From: Monarcha castaneiventris obscurior
Taxonomy: Eukaryota > Chordata > Aves > Passeriformes > Monarchidae
Reading direction: 5' to 3'
Assembly (NCBI GenBank): GCA_026261815.1
Contig: JAMPIT010000174.1
Coordinates: 1,054,001 to 1,118,000, forward strand
Length of the DNA stretch: 64,000 nt
Below are positions 45,101-57,841 of the stretch, in pieces. Made by a program: the position numbers and the translations under genes. Numbering within the stretch: position 1 is the first letter of the stretch; every line of letters starts with the position of its first letter. The notes beneath the pieces are model-generated. The model was given only the letters and a program-made list of their open reading frames with translations. It was not told where the DNA came from and made no database searches.

Positions 45101-46659
45101 TGTATAGCGTATTGCATCTATGCTTTCTGTTTAAAGACTGATTTGTGGTTTGTTTGGTTTTTGTTTTGGGTTTGTTTTTTTTTTAATTGAATCCTCCCCC
45201 TTTGCAGAGGATTTAAAGTCTTTCATGAATATTGGTGGGGCTGTCTGACAAAACAGACAGGAGGGGATTAAGTAGTTGATTCCGTAACTCTCAGGCCTGC
45301 TGTGGGAATGGTTGTGGCAATATGAATCTTCTTTATAGGAACAACTGCTGAAGTTTTGCAGATTTTGCGGGCCCAGCATCACAATGTTAGAGGAAGGCAC
45401 TATGCATTCATCATCAAAGTGCATATAAAAAGATTTAATAAGTATACAAGGTGCAGAATTTATTTACTTTTACAAAACTGTTCCAGATGTCTTCTCAGAC
45501 AAAAAGTCTTACACACTATTTACAGAGAAACCATCCCTGTATGAAAACTGATAACCATAAAGGTTCAAATCAAAAAGTAGTGTCTGTGAAACCATTATCT
45601 CATTTGAAGTCTAGACCTGCCCATGATGATCCACCTAATGCCTGGCATGGTCCTGCCAGTCGTCTGCCACAGTGCTGTGCTCCTGCTGTCTCTCGAATTC
45701 TTTACTGCTCACACAGAGGTGTGATATGGCTAAGCATCTGTAGTCATAACGGGTTACACAAAAGGCCTGTTGCTTCATTAACTGAACCTTGAAAAATATT
45801 TTGAGTTCCTTGCTATGTGAGGAATAACAAAAAAAGTAGATTAGTGGCAGCTGCAATAGCAAGTGTGTCTTCTGTCAGGATAGGAAGGTGCCTTAAAGGC
45901 TCCAAAAGGCTCTTTTTTTGTGGTCATCCTTGTCCAAATGGTGAGTGTAAGGTAATATTTAAAATAGGGAAAGTGAAAAAAAATAAAATATTCACACTGT
46001 CCACACTGTCAGTGAGTACTCCTTAGTGTTGGAGCACACAGTTCATGGTGCAGAACAGAAAAGAACTATTCCCATCAAATATTTGTATAGCCAGCAGGTA
46101 AGAATTACATACTATACCCTATGAATGGACATACTGATTTGTGAAGCAGTTATTCTTATCATTTGTAATTGCCACAGTTAAAAATATTTTTTTCTCAGAA
46201 TCCCAACAAGTTTTGGAATATTTTCTATGTACGCATTAGAGTTCAGGACACAGCTATTTGTTTTTAATAGAGTTTAGTATGCACCTCTGTACTCGAATGA
46301 AAAAGTTTGCAAATTATTTTAGTTAGGAAGCCCAAAACAATAAATCTCTTTCTAAAACTACGGTAACATAGAAACTTAAAGCTAGGACACATCAATTTTT
46401 TTTTTCTTTTTGAAATTTTAAATTCCATTCTACGGCCTTAAAAACAATATGAATCGTGGTTTGGAGAGAAATTTGTAACAAAAAAAAAAAAGCTGTCAGG
46501 ATTCTAATGATCAGAATCTCAAATTCATGTCCAGGGTGTAACTTTGACTACTTCTTGACAAGTCTTTGGTTTTACCAAAAATATTTGCAACAGGAACATT
46601 TGCTTTGATTACTTAGGTTTAAATATATATTCAGTGTCTGGAATGATATTACATTTTAC

Positions 46660-46910
46660 CATCAAGGTGTGCCAGAGTAGGTTTACACTGGATATGAGGA
46701 AATTTCTTCATAGAAAGGGTTATCAGGCATTGGAACAGGCTGCCCAGGGAAGGGGTTAAGTCACAATCCCTGGGAGTATTCAAAAGACGTATAGATGTGA
46801 CATTTAGAGATGTGGTGTAGTGGGACTTTGCAGTGTTAGGTTTATGGCTAGACTTGGTGGTCTTCAAGGTCTTTTCCAATCTAAACGATTTTATGAATCT
46901 GTTCAAGACA
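46660..46910 (+). mobile_element. CR1 LINE 3' fragment
   Basis: Sense-strand CR1 3' end with recognisable phrases: ggatatgaggaaatttctt, a ggcattggaacaggctgccc block, a cttggtggtcttcaaggtct block, then ttccaatctaaacgatttta. Diverged and truncated. Confidence 0.87.
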
Positions 46911-49900
46911 AAAATTCTGCAAATGCCAGAGGGAATCTTGCTTAGAGGAGATTTGGCCATGATATCTAATTCAGATATTTGAATCACATCTGTGTATTTG
47001 TGAAACGTTACAGAAGTTATTAAATTTTGCTTATTCAAAAAAGTATTTAGGCTGAAGTTTGTCTTTTAAACAGGGGCTTCAGGTCTGCTGCTTCCCATGG
47101 TGTTAAAGTGAAGCATGCCTGGCCTGCCATGTGTTGTGAAAACGTCAGATGCCGAGAGCATTTCCTGCGGGTGGCTGGGATACATAGAAGTTAAATGCGA
47201 AATACTGCCAAGCGACTTAAAAGGGATGGGCTCCAGGCGTGCTGGAGTCAGCAGAGCACTCTCCCGGGGTTTTACTTGCTTAACTGATAGAGCTATCTCT
47301 AGTGGCAGCTAGAAGCCAGACACAATTTTCAAGACTTAATGTGTTTCTGTCTTATCTTGATGATCAGTAGTTGGCTACAGGCCACAGACAAAGAAAGATT
47401 TGGGAGGGGAATAGACAAGGTGATGATGTTTACTTTCTCAATGGACTACAAATAGTTGATATGTAATGTTTACTTGTAGCCCAAACAGCTGGTGCCCTGT
47501 CTCCCTCTGAAACAGTTGGAGTCTACTTGTATTCCCTTCTGTTCACAGAGGTTTAGAAACAATTCAGTGAGCTCTGTGTTTAACTTCACTTTTTATTTCA
47601 GTTGGAGCTATTTGTGACAGACAATACATGACAGGGGACTCAGCTATGATAGAAATTTGACAGAGGGAAAACCAGCATCAGCCCCGTTGCCAAAAGACTG
47701 AAAAAACTGCTTAAGTCTAAAAGAAAAGAAGAGCTTTTCTGTAGAGCAGAAATTGTGCCTGAAATACATGATATTCCATTTGTCAAATAGTCCTTTCACA
47801 AAATTAAAAAAAAGCAAAACTAAATTGAGATTCAGTAAAACCGACTCAAGACTAGAGAGAAAGATAGGCAGTATTAGCCAAAGCAGCAAACCAATACCAA
47901 CCAAGGAATAAAAATATCCTAAAACATTTAATTTTTTGCCAGGGGGAGAACAGGGAAGAGTGGCTATTATCACTGGCTGTTTGTGGAAGGTGCTCATCTG
48001 GTACACGACCAATAGCGTAAAACCCTAAATTCAGACAGGCTGTATTTTGCTCCCACCTGAAAGACATTACTTGGAATTTGCTTACCCCTGGAGCAAAACC
48101 AACAACACTATTGATCCTTCCATGGTTTTTATGGCTGAAAAACAAAATTCCACTTTCTTAACGACAACTGTGCCAGCGTTTCTTTCCTCCTTTCAGCCAC
48201 CTTGAAAGCAAACAGCTTCACAGAGCATTTAACGTGTGTGGTGGTCACTGTAAGGCCCTGACAGGGCACACAGGACATGGCCTAAATGCAATCTTGTGAG
48301 TGTGCCACTAGTAAGTCAGTACTGGATTTCAGTTCTTCCTCTAAAATCACTTTACACAAACTGTCCTGCTCTGCAGTGACGAAAATTTTGCTGGGCAGGA
48401 CCTCCAGAAGCTGAATGGGTCAATGAATTTTATGATGTCAAAACTCAGATTTGTATGCCTGAGTTAGCTGCTAGCTGGTTAGGAAGTCACCTCATCTTCT
48501 TCGGTCCTTTTTTTGGTCCTGACTGACTCGGCCTACTTAGAAAATGCTACCTACCCAATTTTTGTATGGTATTCAGCAGCCTTGTGCTTTGAGTGAAACT
48601 CTTGGGATCTGTGTGGGTATTTTCATGCCCCCTCCCCACTCTTGCAGCATCTGAACACTTCGTATTTGAACACGTTTAACCCCAGCATCCCTCCAGCATT
48701 GCTAACCAGGACAATCTGTGTGTGCAGGATTACAGCACAGCAGGGTTAAAGATTCCAGAAGAAATGTGACAGAGTTAGAAACTAAGTTTGGGTCACCCAA
48801 AGCATCGAATATTTCTTTCACTATTAAAACAAACTTTCCTCTGGGTTAATCGACTGACAGTAAAAAGGGCGGTGCTGAGCATGCCAAAGCAGTGAGCCTG
48901 TAACAATTTCCATTACAGACTTAGAAGGAAATACAATATTTCTGTCCTTTAAAAATTGAAGCAATGCTAAAGCCATTGTGACAAATAAATTAATGAGGCC
49001 TTTTCAAAGGCATTCAAAGCTATCCATGACTCTGTCTCTGCTGTTTTACAGATACCGTATGTGGCCTAATTATTTTTTAATAAAGAAAAGGAAATGTTAT
49101 GAAGTAAATCCTACCCTGCAGAGTAAAGATGTTAGTCCAGCAAAGCTTTCATCAGAGCAAGGACCACCTCTCCCCTGCCTCCTTTTGCCACTCGGGGTGC
49201 ATGGTTACAAGCTTTGATCTTTGTCTGGGAGCCTTGCATCTCTGCAATTGACTCCAGATAAAAATTACTCCACCCAAATATTGCAACAAATGTTCAGATT
49301 AAAACCAAAAATCCCTACATCTGCAAATTTGCTCTCAACCCCCTGCTTTCTTTGAAGAAAATGTCAATCCTGTTTCTCACTGGGCTCTGATGGGTGGCTC
49401 CTGGCTAATCTCTGTCTGTCTCCCTGGTAACAGTCAAAGGAGAGGACACAGAGGTGGGCAGGGAGCAAGCCTCCAGCCACTGTTCCTCTTATCATGGTCC
49501 ATCAGCAGGTGTCCCTTGCTCATACCCAGGAATAATAAATACAGCCTGTGGCTAAGGGAACCACCACACAGCCTTCTTCAGAAGTCTCAAAGAGCAGTAG
49601 CTAGACTCCAGATTGTGACATCTCTAACTGTATGCAGGCACTGCAATTGCCATGATGGTTTGTTAAACTGATCTTTTTTTTTCAGTCAGTCTTTGTTCAA
49701 GCACCCTCTACAGACATATATCACTACAATCAGAAATACTGAGCCACCAGTTTTTGTGCAATCTGGATGTTTAGCTGGTGTGGCAACAGTGAAATAGTTC
49801 ACTGCGTTCACAAAATCAATCCGTGTGCATATTTGCTTGATGTTTTTTCCCCACCATGAAATGAGCAGCTGAGTGTTTGCAAACAAAAGGAGAATGTTTG

Positions 49901-52900
49901 GCACAGCAACATGGGTGCCACAGGTTACACTTCTGCCAACATCTGACTGACCTGTAGCACTCCCCAAGCAATGGCAATCTACTCTGCATGTTCACTTTTA
50001 ATAACTGTTCTGCTGAACTCCGGCTAAAAATTAAAATTATAAAGGCTTGCTGTCAAACCAAGTTCGAAGGTAACATCTGCTCATGAAGAACATCAAAATA
50101 ATTGAGCCTGAACACAAGCACTTTCCCTCACTTAAAAGTGACCCATGAGTGTAGTGAAAAGGATGTCAAATTGGTAAATCCCTTAGTAAATGATGACACT
50201 GAAAATGGCACAGGATAAGGAATTTGACCCACTTGAACTAAGTCACTTCCAGAAGAGAATCAAAAGCTTCCATAAATTATTCTTTCCTGACAGAAGATGA
50301 CTATCAAAAATTACTGAATTATGGATAATGATCTGGCTTCAGAACCATCCTTGGACCCAGTGCAGTCACGGGTGTCCAGCAAAGGCATTTAGGCACATTT
50401 TTCTCTTGAAACTGGTGATAATTTTTCAGACCTCGAGTCTACCAAAAGTCAGCTCTTCAAAAGCAAAGCATCAAAAGATAGTTGGATGCCTCTAAGATAT
50501 AGCTGAGACTAAAAGAATCTTTAAAGCACAGCTCCGCAGTGGCTCATAAATGACCTACTCCCTGGGAAGTCTGGCAGGAAACTGACTCAGGCAGTCACAA
50601 CTACTCACAATCCACAATTATTTATTTCCAAGACAGCTCCTATGGAGACTAAGTTTGCCAGGATAGGTATTAGCTCTTATTAAATGATGTCTGTCTCACA
50701 TGCTCTCATGACACTTGCCTCTGTTCTGTCCATCAGTCGTGACTCAGGGGACCTCTCAAATCAGCCCCGCTGGCTCACCCAGCAGTTTTGGGTACAGCCA
50801 GAGCTCGGCCCAGCACAGGCCTGGCATGGACTGGTTGTAAGGCACTGGTGGGAAGGGGCACAGCAACTCTCTCTTACTCTATGTTTTATACCATTTAGGA
50901 ACCTGCATGTAATACCATGCTCCACATGTAAGAGAAAGGCTTCTTTCACCAGAGATCTTGCCATCTCCTTCAAGATAGCAATCAGATGAAAGAAGTATTA
51001 CAGAAGAATATAATTAGAGACAGAGAGGAATTCGATTAGTTTCACAAAATTACAAAATGGCTTGGTGAAAACATCAGCAACGTGGATAGGTGCAGAAGCC
51101 TGCTGGGTAAGGGGGACACACGTCCAGTCTCACTTCGGTTGCTGATTGCCAGAGACGCTCAAGTGAGACATAAAGGTGTCTGCAACCTCTCTGGAGCCTG
51201 TGTGAGCTGGGCTCTGTGCATGGGGCAGAGGTGCCTCTGCATGGGAGGTGGAGCTCACGGTTTTGCTCTGGGCACAGGTGGGATCCACATAGCACTGGGA
51301 ATTCAAAGGGCTGTGCAGCTGGCTCAGCCTGAACCTGCCTCTCCTTGGGTTAAGCAACTTTGTGCACTCATTTCACTGCAAAATGGTAGCAAGAGCAGCT
51401 GTGTGAAAATGTGGCCTGCAGACATACCTGCATAGACTGAGCAACAATGGGACTTTCACTGACTTTTAGTAAGGCTCTAATTTCTTAAGAAATACATGGA
51501 GCGCCTGTCAAAGGGAAGCTGTTGTCAGGCCTAAGTCAGCCTGGCTAGGTATTCAGTTCCTGTGCTTTGAGGTGAGATAATGGATACAGAGAAACCACAT
51601 TTGCTGGGAAAAAACACTATTCTGGCAACAAGGCATGAGAAGAGGAACTGACAGTTGTTTTAAATACATTTTTAGTTCCTAGGACCTTGCCTGCTGTCAT
51701 TTTTTTCTACTTATTTAAATAGATACTGTAATTTTACCAGTAGCTTAGAGTAAAGAAGGCAGCTAAGGAAGAATCAGTAGGGGGTTGTCTTTGGCTTCAA
51801 AGATGCTAGCATTAATAACCTAACATTTAAGTATAAACATGTGAATTATATGTAATGCATTGTCTAAGTGTGCTACATCTCCGTATAAACACAAAAACTA
51901 TGGTTTCTGAAAAAATGTATTTCAATCAAGCGTGAGTAGTACTGGATGACACACTATTATGAACGTACTTATTTTAGCTTAATATCCAAGACTGTAAATA
52001 CACCTACATATTATTAGTAACTACACGTTTCTGCTAGTAAATCATGTAACCAGATGTGGAAATAAAAATTAACACCCATAACTAATTGGAAAAAGTATTT
52101 TCATCAAATAAAAAAATTCCACAAAATGCTTTGTTTAGCTCTTCAGCTTTTAAAGCTCATAATCTGACTTTTCTATTCATAATAGGCAAGCTATGCATTA
52201 CTCAGACGCTCTTTCATCTTAACTGGTTCCCAACTTCTTTATAACAAAGAGCTGTATTAACAGCGATGAGGTACTCATTCAGAATTCTGTTACTTTTAAT
52301 GTAAGAAATTTCACACCATTTTTTTGTGCTATGAACAGAAAAAGAACACATCTGGTATCACTTGCTTTCATATGCCTTAATGTAATTATAATTTATTAAT
52401 AAATAGTTGAAATGCTGCATTATTTGAAAAATTTTAAATGTAGACAGCTTCATTCAAAATAATAAAAATGTGTAACTGCTTTTTTTCCTCAATAAATACC
52501 GATAGCCACAGCAGTGCTACAAATTCAATTCTGTATTTTCAGGTGTCTATTAAAATTAATAGAAGTTGAGACCTTTAGCATGTCACAGAAAAGGAATTCA
52601 AATTTCCAGTCAAAATACTTGGTTAATAGCAGATGTCTCTTTCTTTTATAGTGCTTGACCAAAGAAAGTGCTTCTTCTACATTGTAAAACAGTGGAAGAG
52701 ACATGGGCCATTAACACAAGCAAAACATTTTCACTTGATAAGTCAATCTGAGCTGTTTTTTTCTGTCATGTCAGCAGTGTCTGAAAACAAAGGAGACACA
52801 GAAGCCCCAGGAGACAGCATGTCTGCCCAACCCTGTTTCTGGGGGATCTCTTAATTTGTTTTAGAAAGCACATAGTGAACCTTCCAGGTGTCAAAATTTA

Positions 52901-53027
52901 ATATGCTACATAGCATGCTGCAGCCACTGACACCGTTGGACACACAAAAGGCTGTTCCAAAGCAGTGTCCTTGGGGAACATACATCTCTACCTTTTCTCC
53001 ACCTCCCTGGCTGTCACAACAATCCCT

Positions 53028-53082
53028 TGATAAGGCAATAAGACCTGGTCTTGTCTCAAGTGATTTGATAAGCAGTTGATAA
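53028..53082 (+). promoter_or_regulatory. Cluster of three GATA-factor motifs upstream of SZL
   Basis: Three tgataa motifs at 53028-53033, 53066-53071 and 53077-53082, the last ending 26 bases before the TATA box at 53108. The motif matches are seen directly; binding by GATA factors is an inference from the consensus WGATAR. Confidence 0.5.
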
Positions 53083-53107
53083 CCAACAGTTCATTAAGCT
53101 CTTGGGA

Positions 53108-53115
53108 TATATAAG
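53108..53115 (+). promoter_or_regulatory. TATA box of the SZL promoter
   Basis: tatataag lies 85 bases before the SZL ATG at 53193. A start site about 30 bases downstream would leave a 5' UTR of roughly 55 bases. A focused TATA promoter with no CpG island suits a tightly regulated developmental gene, in contrast to the two CpG-island genes on either side. Confidence 0.65.
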
Positions 53116-53192
53116 CCACAAGGTTTTCAGCATGCCTCTGCATTTGAGGGGTTTAACAGCTCCCTGTTTAGCAGCCCAGGAATCACTGGAAG

Positions 53193-53479
53193 ATGTTATT
53201 GGCTGCAAAAATACTTGTTTTTGCTGTGAATGGTTTCCTAAGAGTGACAACAGGCTTGGACATTGGATTATCGACGAAATGTGTAGTGATACCCAAGGAG
53301 ATGGGCATGTGCCACAAGATTGGATACTCTGAAATGAGACTTCCCAACCTGATGGGACACACAAGCATGGCAGAGGTCATCCAAAAATCCACCACCTGGC
53401 AGCACCTTGTACACACAGACTGTCACCCTCACTTGAGGACGTTCCTGTGCTCTCTGTTTGCACCCATCTGTTTAGATAC
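53193..53479 (+). CDS. SZL: SZL exon 1 (signal peptide and first half of Frizzled domain)
   Basis: Residues 1-95 plus two bases of Thr96. Contains the signal peptide and cysteines 1-5 of the Frizzled domain. The donor gtaagt at 53480 overlaps the end of the open frame. Confidence 0.9.
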
Positions 53480-56400
53480 GTAAGTATCACAGCACAGTAC
53501 AAAATTCCAGCCTTTATTTGCCAGAATAGGAATGAAATCAAATGCATGTTTATCATAATCTAAAGGTGATCTCCACTTTTTCTGAAGTAATTCTGTTGGC
53601 TTTTTTGTATTCATCAGAAAAAAAAAAAGTACTGAAAACTTGTTCCATTTCAGCTTTAGTTTGCCTTGGGAACATGATTGGTGTTGTCAAAAGATACAAT
53701 GTTTTATTTTGCTACAGCTGAACTTTATTCTTATTCATTTAGGGTTGAAGAACCTACTGTGAATAGAATCAGGCTCATACTGAACCTTTTCTCACGTTGT
53801 CATAAATGCATTTTTAAAATCACAGCTAAATCTTGTAAGCTCAGTCTGTACACAGACCGCTTGCACAACTTGCACAGCTGCTGCTTCTGGAATCATATTA
53901 TTATTGAAGGATGTTAAATATCAGCAAAGAGTATGTACTTTGCAGAGGAATCACTGTTGCAATAGTTTCTGTTATCAAGGAGCTGTCTGACTCCGCCTGG
54001 TATTTCCTCCGACAGGTTCATCCATCCCTGCAGGAGTATGTGTGTTGCTGTCCGTGACAGCTGCGCCCCCGTGCTCCTGTGCCACGGACACCCCTGGCCG
54101 GCCAGCCTGGACTGCGACCGATTCCCCGGAGACGAGGACATGTGCCTGGCACCCCTGGCTAAGGACTATAAATACTTGCACAAAGGTAGCTCGAAGCTGG
54201 CAGAGGGGAGGGTGGCTGCATCCCGCGTTCCGCGAATGGAGGAGATACAAGGGACGCTGCTGGCAGAGATCCTGTGATTTTGTAGTGGGGTCAGGGCTGC
54301 CTTTGCTGCTTGAGGGGCTGCGCAGATGGGTGGGACGGCGGCAGGGCTGGCAGGGCAGGCTGCAGCAGCCCGGCGGTGCCGTGAGGCAGCAGCGCAGCAG
54401 GCTGAGCTCTGACAGCGGAGGAAGGCAATTCGCACCCTGCACAGCTCTGGGCAGCGGCATACCCACAGCAGCGCACCGGCCTGCAGCTCTTCTGAGGTCT
54501 CTTTATAGACTTACCAATGGCCCTTATCACAGATAAATTTATGTGCACAAGCTGGTTCTCAGATCAGCTTAGGAAAGTTGGGATGGTTTTATCTGATTTT
54601 CCTTAAAGAAACATGAGCTATCATGGCAGTAATGTTCAAATCTTCAAATGCACTCACACTAACTTCCGTGGAAAAGAGTAGGATTGGGTTGCTGCTAGCA
54701 CACACAAATTCATACATATTCACAGTCTTACCACAGCTGAACCCAGAGTGACTGATAGAATCAACCACCTAACCCCTTACCACCCACTGTAGCTGTGTTA
54801 AAAATAATACTATAATTGTTACTTTATTTCTTGCTGATAATTGATCTTGTCAGTCTGAACAAGGGCTGAATGTGCATGGAAAACGAAACTCCTTTTTATC
54901 CCTAGCCATGTTTTCAGAGAAGTATGTTGACTTTTTACCTATTATCACTGGCCCTGTCTTTGATGTGTATTTTCTCTGTCATTCCTGTGGTTAAACAGTG
55001 GGTTCTCAGCTTTGACAGCAGAAAATTAAAACAAATTATTCAAAAAGATAACAGTGAGACTTTGTAATTTCTTATCAGTCCTACCAAAGCCTACCTGCCA
55101 GACCTGCCCAGCAGTGGAGGAATTCTTTACACACAAAAGAGTTCTTGAAGCTTTCTGCGACAGTAACTTTGGTAAGTCCTTGCTAATATAGCTGGTGTTA
55201 AAGAGACTAACAACTCTTCTTCTAAATGCTTTGAAAGTAGGATTACAATTAGTGACAGTTTCTGCAGGGATTTCAAAGGATTAAGAGTTTGGCTGCTAAT
55301 TTAGCTTTAGGTTGCTTTTCAGAATATGTTATTTCTAATCAAAACATAAGGAGGATTTATTGTGCATGAAAGATTTATTAATGATCTGCTTTCCAACCAA
55401 GTAGCTATTCTGGTCTAGTTGGATACAACATGCTTTATGGAAAATATTTCTGTCAAAAGCAGCCAAATAAGCAAATTTGCTTTTATTAGCATTTAAACAC
55501 AAAGTAAAGTTTTGGTGTCTTACCAGTGTACGGTGTATCTTTGCTACTTTTGTGCATGAGATTTTTGTGATACCTAACTTACTGAAAAGGAAACTCAGAA
55601 AATCATATCAGTAAAAGGAATTCTTACCTCCTGTTGTCTTGTTGGAGTGATGGGTGGAGTTTGCCCCAGAGAATTCCTGGAAAGCCCCTTGATGTCAGTG
55701 CAAAGACTTTCAGCGACTTTGGCTAGTGTTAGATCAAGAAATACAGAAAAATATCATGCTAAAAAGTGTTAGAGGAGTCAAGTGGGGTAGGTAGATGCCT
55801 ATAATGAAAAGGGAGTATCTAAAATGGTGGTATCAGCAAGCTATTTTTGCCTAGGGATTCCACATATGGACAAGGTGAGTTTCAGGAAAATTGCTTGGGC
55901 AATTGCTGGGCAGCTTTGTGGTACAAGAACAACATCAACAGCTTGCAATATGTAATTACTCAAAGTCTGACATAACATGGTGATGGTAAAAATAAATTAC
56001 TCAAGCTTGTGAAAATATTTTTTTCTAGTCACTTAATTCAATCAAAAAACCCCTTTACTACATAAAATTTATTTTTCAAAAGTGTTTTAAACTACTGCTG
56101 GAAAAGGCCTCACCACACTCTTTCAGCATAAATTATGAACATATTTTTAAGGAATTATCCTGTTTTCACTTGTAGTGTTTCTTTCTGCATTTGAGATATG
56201 GAGTGACTTGCATTTCCTTTTGCTTTTTCTTTAGCAGTGAAAGTAAAGCTGTCCAAAAAGAGAACAGCATCTGAAGACCAAGAGTATAACATTGAATGCC
56301 AGGTGGAATTCACTAGCCAGGGCTCACTCTTGCCTTATGAAACTCAGAGTATGATACAACAGTGGCTGCTAATTAATGAAAAATGTATAGAGAGGATGTC

Positions 56401-56545
56401 TCCAACCCACCGTCCCATGGTGTATCTCCTTGTGGGGAATATTGAAGAGGGCATCATTTTAGTTAACCAGGTTTATCGCTGGCAGAGGAAGGACTCCCAG
56501 CTGACTTTGGCCACTCAGAAGTGGAGATACCATAAATGCTTGTAA
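53193..56545 (+). CDS. SZL: Sizzled-like secreted Frizzled-related protein (4 exons)
   Basis: Secreted protein of the sFRP superfamily; fish and frog Sizzled inhibits Tolloid/BMP1 metalloproteases and so protects Chordin and limits BMP signalling. Exons 53193-53479, 54016-54185, 55079-55171 and 56235-56545 join in phase to 861 nt, 286 residues, near the usual 280-300. Seen: a hydrophobic signal peptide (about 1-21, MLLAAKILVFAVNGFLRVTTG), a Frizzled cysteine-rich domain (about 29-138) with the FLCSLFAPICLDT and PCRSMCVAVRDSC blocks, all ten family cysteines plus one extra (VLLCHG), and a netrin-like domain (about 155-286) with Cys residues in TCQTCP, FC, IEC, KC and the terminal KCL. The closest alternative is crescent (FRZB2-like), a related sFRP also missing from mammals; LDIGLSTKC and the linker KVLPKPTCQTCP favour sizzled from memory, but a tree is needed. 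The ATG directly precedes the signal peptide. Confidence 0.85.
54016..54185 (+). CDS. SZL: SZL exon 2 (second half of Frizzled domain)
   Basis: Acceptor ctccgacag. Encodes FIHPCRSMCVAVRDSC through DCDRFPGDEDMC to YKYLHK and one base of Val153. Donor gtagct is suboptimal, but the phase fits exon 3 exactly. Confidence 0.9.
55079..55171 (+). CDS. SZL: SZL exon 3 (linker and start of netrin-like domain)
   Basis: 93 nt encoding VLPKPTCQTCPAVEEFFTHK then RVLEAFCDSNF. Acceptor cttatcag, donor gtaagt. It contains no long open frame of its own and is recognised only by homology and phase. Confidence 0.9.
56235..56545 (+). CDS. SZL: SZL exon 4 (netrin-like domain and stop)
   Basis: Encodes AVKVKLSKK ... 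YNIECQVEF ... YETQSMIQQWLLINEKC ... VNQVYRWQRK ... KWRYHKCL and stop taa. The acceptor is a tandem ttagcag, so the exon may start at 56235 or 56238 with a one-residue difference. Confidence 0.92.
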
Positions 56546-57840
56546 ATATTTATCATGTTATTTGTAGAAAGATGATTATACTTCTCATGCCAAACCTCTC
56601 TTGTAAATAGGAATGTAATATAAGTTGAATATAAAGCTTTAATTTCCTTTTAAATTGTACTGTAAGCTGAACTCAAACCCCAGTGTTTCTGGGTTTCAGG
56701 GTTCCTTTCGGTAGTGTTACAGCTACTCTCATGCAGTTTGAACTTGGACAGCTATGGATAAACGTTTATTTGAGTTATGATTTAAGAAATTGTAATATGT
56801 GCAAAAAAACAGCATTAACCAGTTTCAAATCCAGCTGACTACTTTCAATGTATTTGTCTATACCACCCACTCTACCTTTTTCTCCAGTTACCTAAACCTT
56901 CCCTTGCCTAATATTTCATGAATCCACCTCATTTTCTCCCGTTGGAGTATTTTGAAAGGAGGCAGCCCTCTGTTGGTCGCTTTTGCCGGAATCAGAGTGG
57001 AATAAAGAGAAGAATAAGTAATTGTAAACAAGGTATGGCTGGCCCCAATCGGAAGAAGATTTGGTTACTGGGTGTCATAAATCAGATCCCTGGCACTGAA
57101 AAGTCCCTTTTCATTTTCACACACACTACAAAGGTCAATGTATAAACTTTTGTCCTTCTTCAAAAGGTCTGCAGGGAAATAATGAAGCAAAAATATTAAA
57201 AAATTTAAAAATTACAGTAGGAACATGATTAGCATCCTCATGGTCGGTGCAATACACTGACATTAAAGACTACATGAAGATGGACAGAACTTGACAATTT
57301 GTTTTATAAATGTGTATAATAAACACAGTAACAGGTGGTAATAAATTAGAAACTATTTCAGTAATACAGTGTCTATTGTTGTCATTTTTTTAAAAAACAA
57401 ATACGGGGAAAGTTTATGGGCAGTAGGTTTCTAGAATTCGCACCTGTAATGATCTGGGTTTCTGATACATTCCCGAAAAGTGCAGGTTTGTATCAGGTTA
57501 TCGAATGGGATGACACCTCTTCCATCACTTTCCACCGTGAACTGGGAAACTAGTAGATACTGAGGGAAAAGCGGTCAGTATGGAAGAAGCTGGGTACACA
57601 CATATGCCCCGGAAGGGCAGGAGAGGCACCAGCCCCGGGCTGACCCGCCCGGGCCACATCACTGCGGGAATGGGGGAGCGGTGACTTTAGTCCAGGTTCT
57701 TACTTCGTTTTTCCTTATGTCAGAGGATGCCACACGACCTGGGGCTGTGGTTGTTTTGCTCTTGGGTCAGTTCCACACTAAAACCCTTCCAGCGGCTGGA
57801 CCCCCCGGGCACGGCCTCACCACCGCAGGGCCCTGCGGCC
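56546..57840 (+). other. SZL 3' UTR and spacer before the minisatellite
   Basis: The first roughly 800 bases are the probable 3' UTR. The rest rises in GC towards the repeat. A 75-codon open frame at 56918-57145 has no recognisable domain and is not called. Confidence 0.6.
57318..57345 (+). terminator. Probable SZL polyadenylation signals
   Basis: Two aataaa hexamers at 57318-57323 and 57340-57345, about 775 bases after the stop. Another aataaa at 57001-57006 could give a shorter 3' UTR. Which is used cannot be told from sequence. Confidence 0.5.
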
Positions 57841-57841
57841 G

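Larger units (their letters stand above)
37026..53020. other. Intergenic region between MAPK12 and SZL (about 16 kb)
   Basis: No multi-exon gene or intact single-exon gene is recognisable on either strand. The stretch contains one CR1 3' fragment (46.66-46.91 kb), a pair of short inverted repeats (39.55-39.63 kb), an isolated GC-rich block (about 41.78-42.14 kb) and simple T/G and poly-A runs (45.13-45.18, 46.48-46.49 kb). Open frames stay at or below 157 codons and look random. Enhancers may lie here but cannot be called from one sequence. Confidence 0.75.
53480..56234 (+). other. SZL introns 1-3
   Basis: Introns of 536 (53480-54015), 893 (54186-55078) and 1063 bases (55172-56234), all GT-AG. 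Intron 2 begins GC-rich (to about 54500) and is open in several frames, which I read as chance. No mobile element recognised. Confidence 0.85.

Noticed and set aside
53193..56545. Crescent (FRZB2-like) or sFRP1/2/5 as the identity of the sFRP gene
   Set aside because: Not fully excluded. Several blocks (LDIGLSTKC, KVLPKPTCQTCP) seem closer to sizzled from memory, and sFRP1/2/5 lack the extra CRD cysteine, but no alignment could be run.
56918..57145. 75-codon frame in the SZL 3' region
   Set aside because: No domain, and it lies in the probable 3' UTR overlapping an aataaa at 57001.
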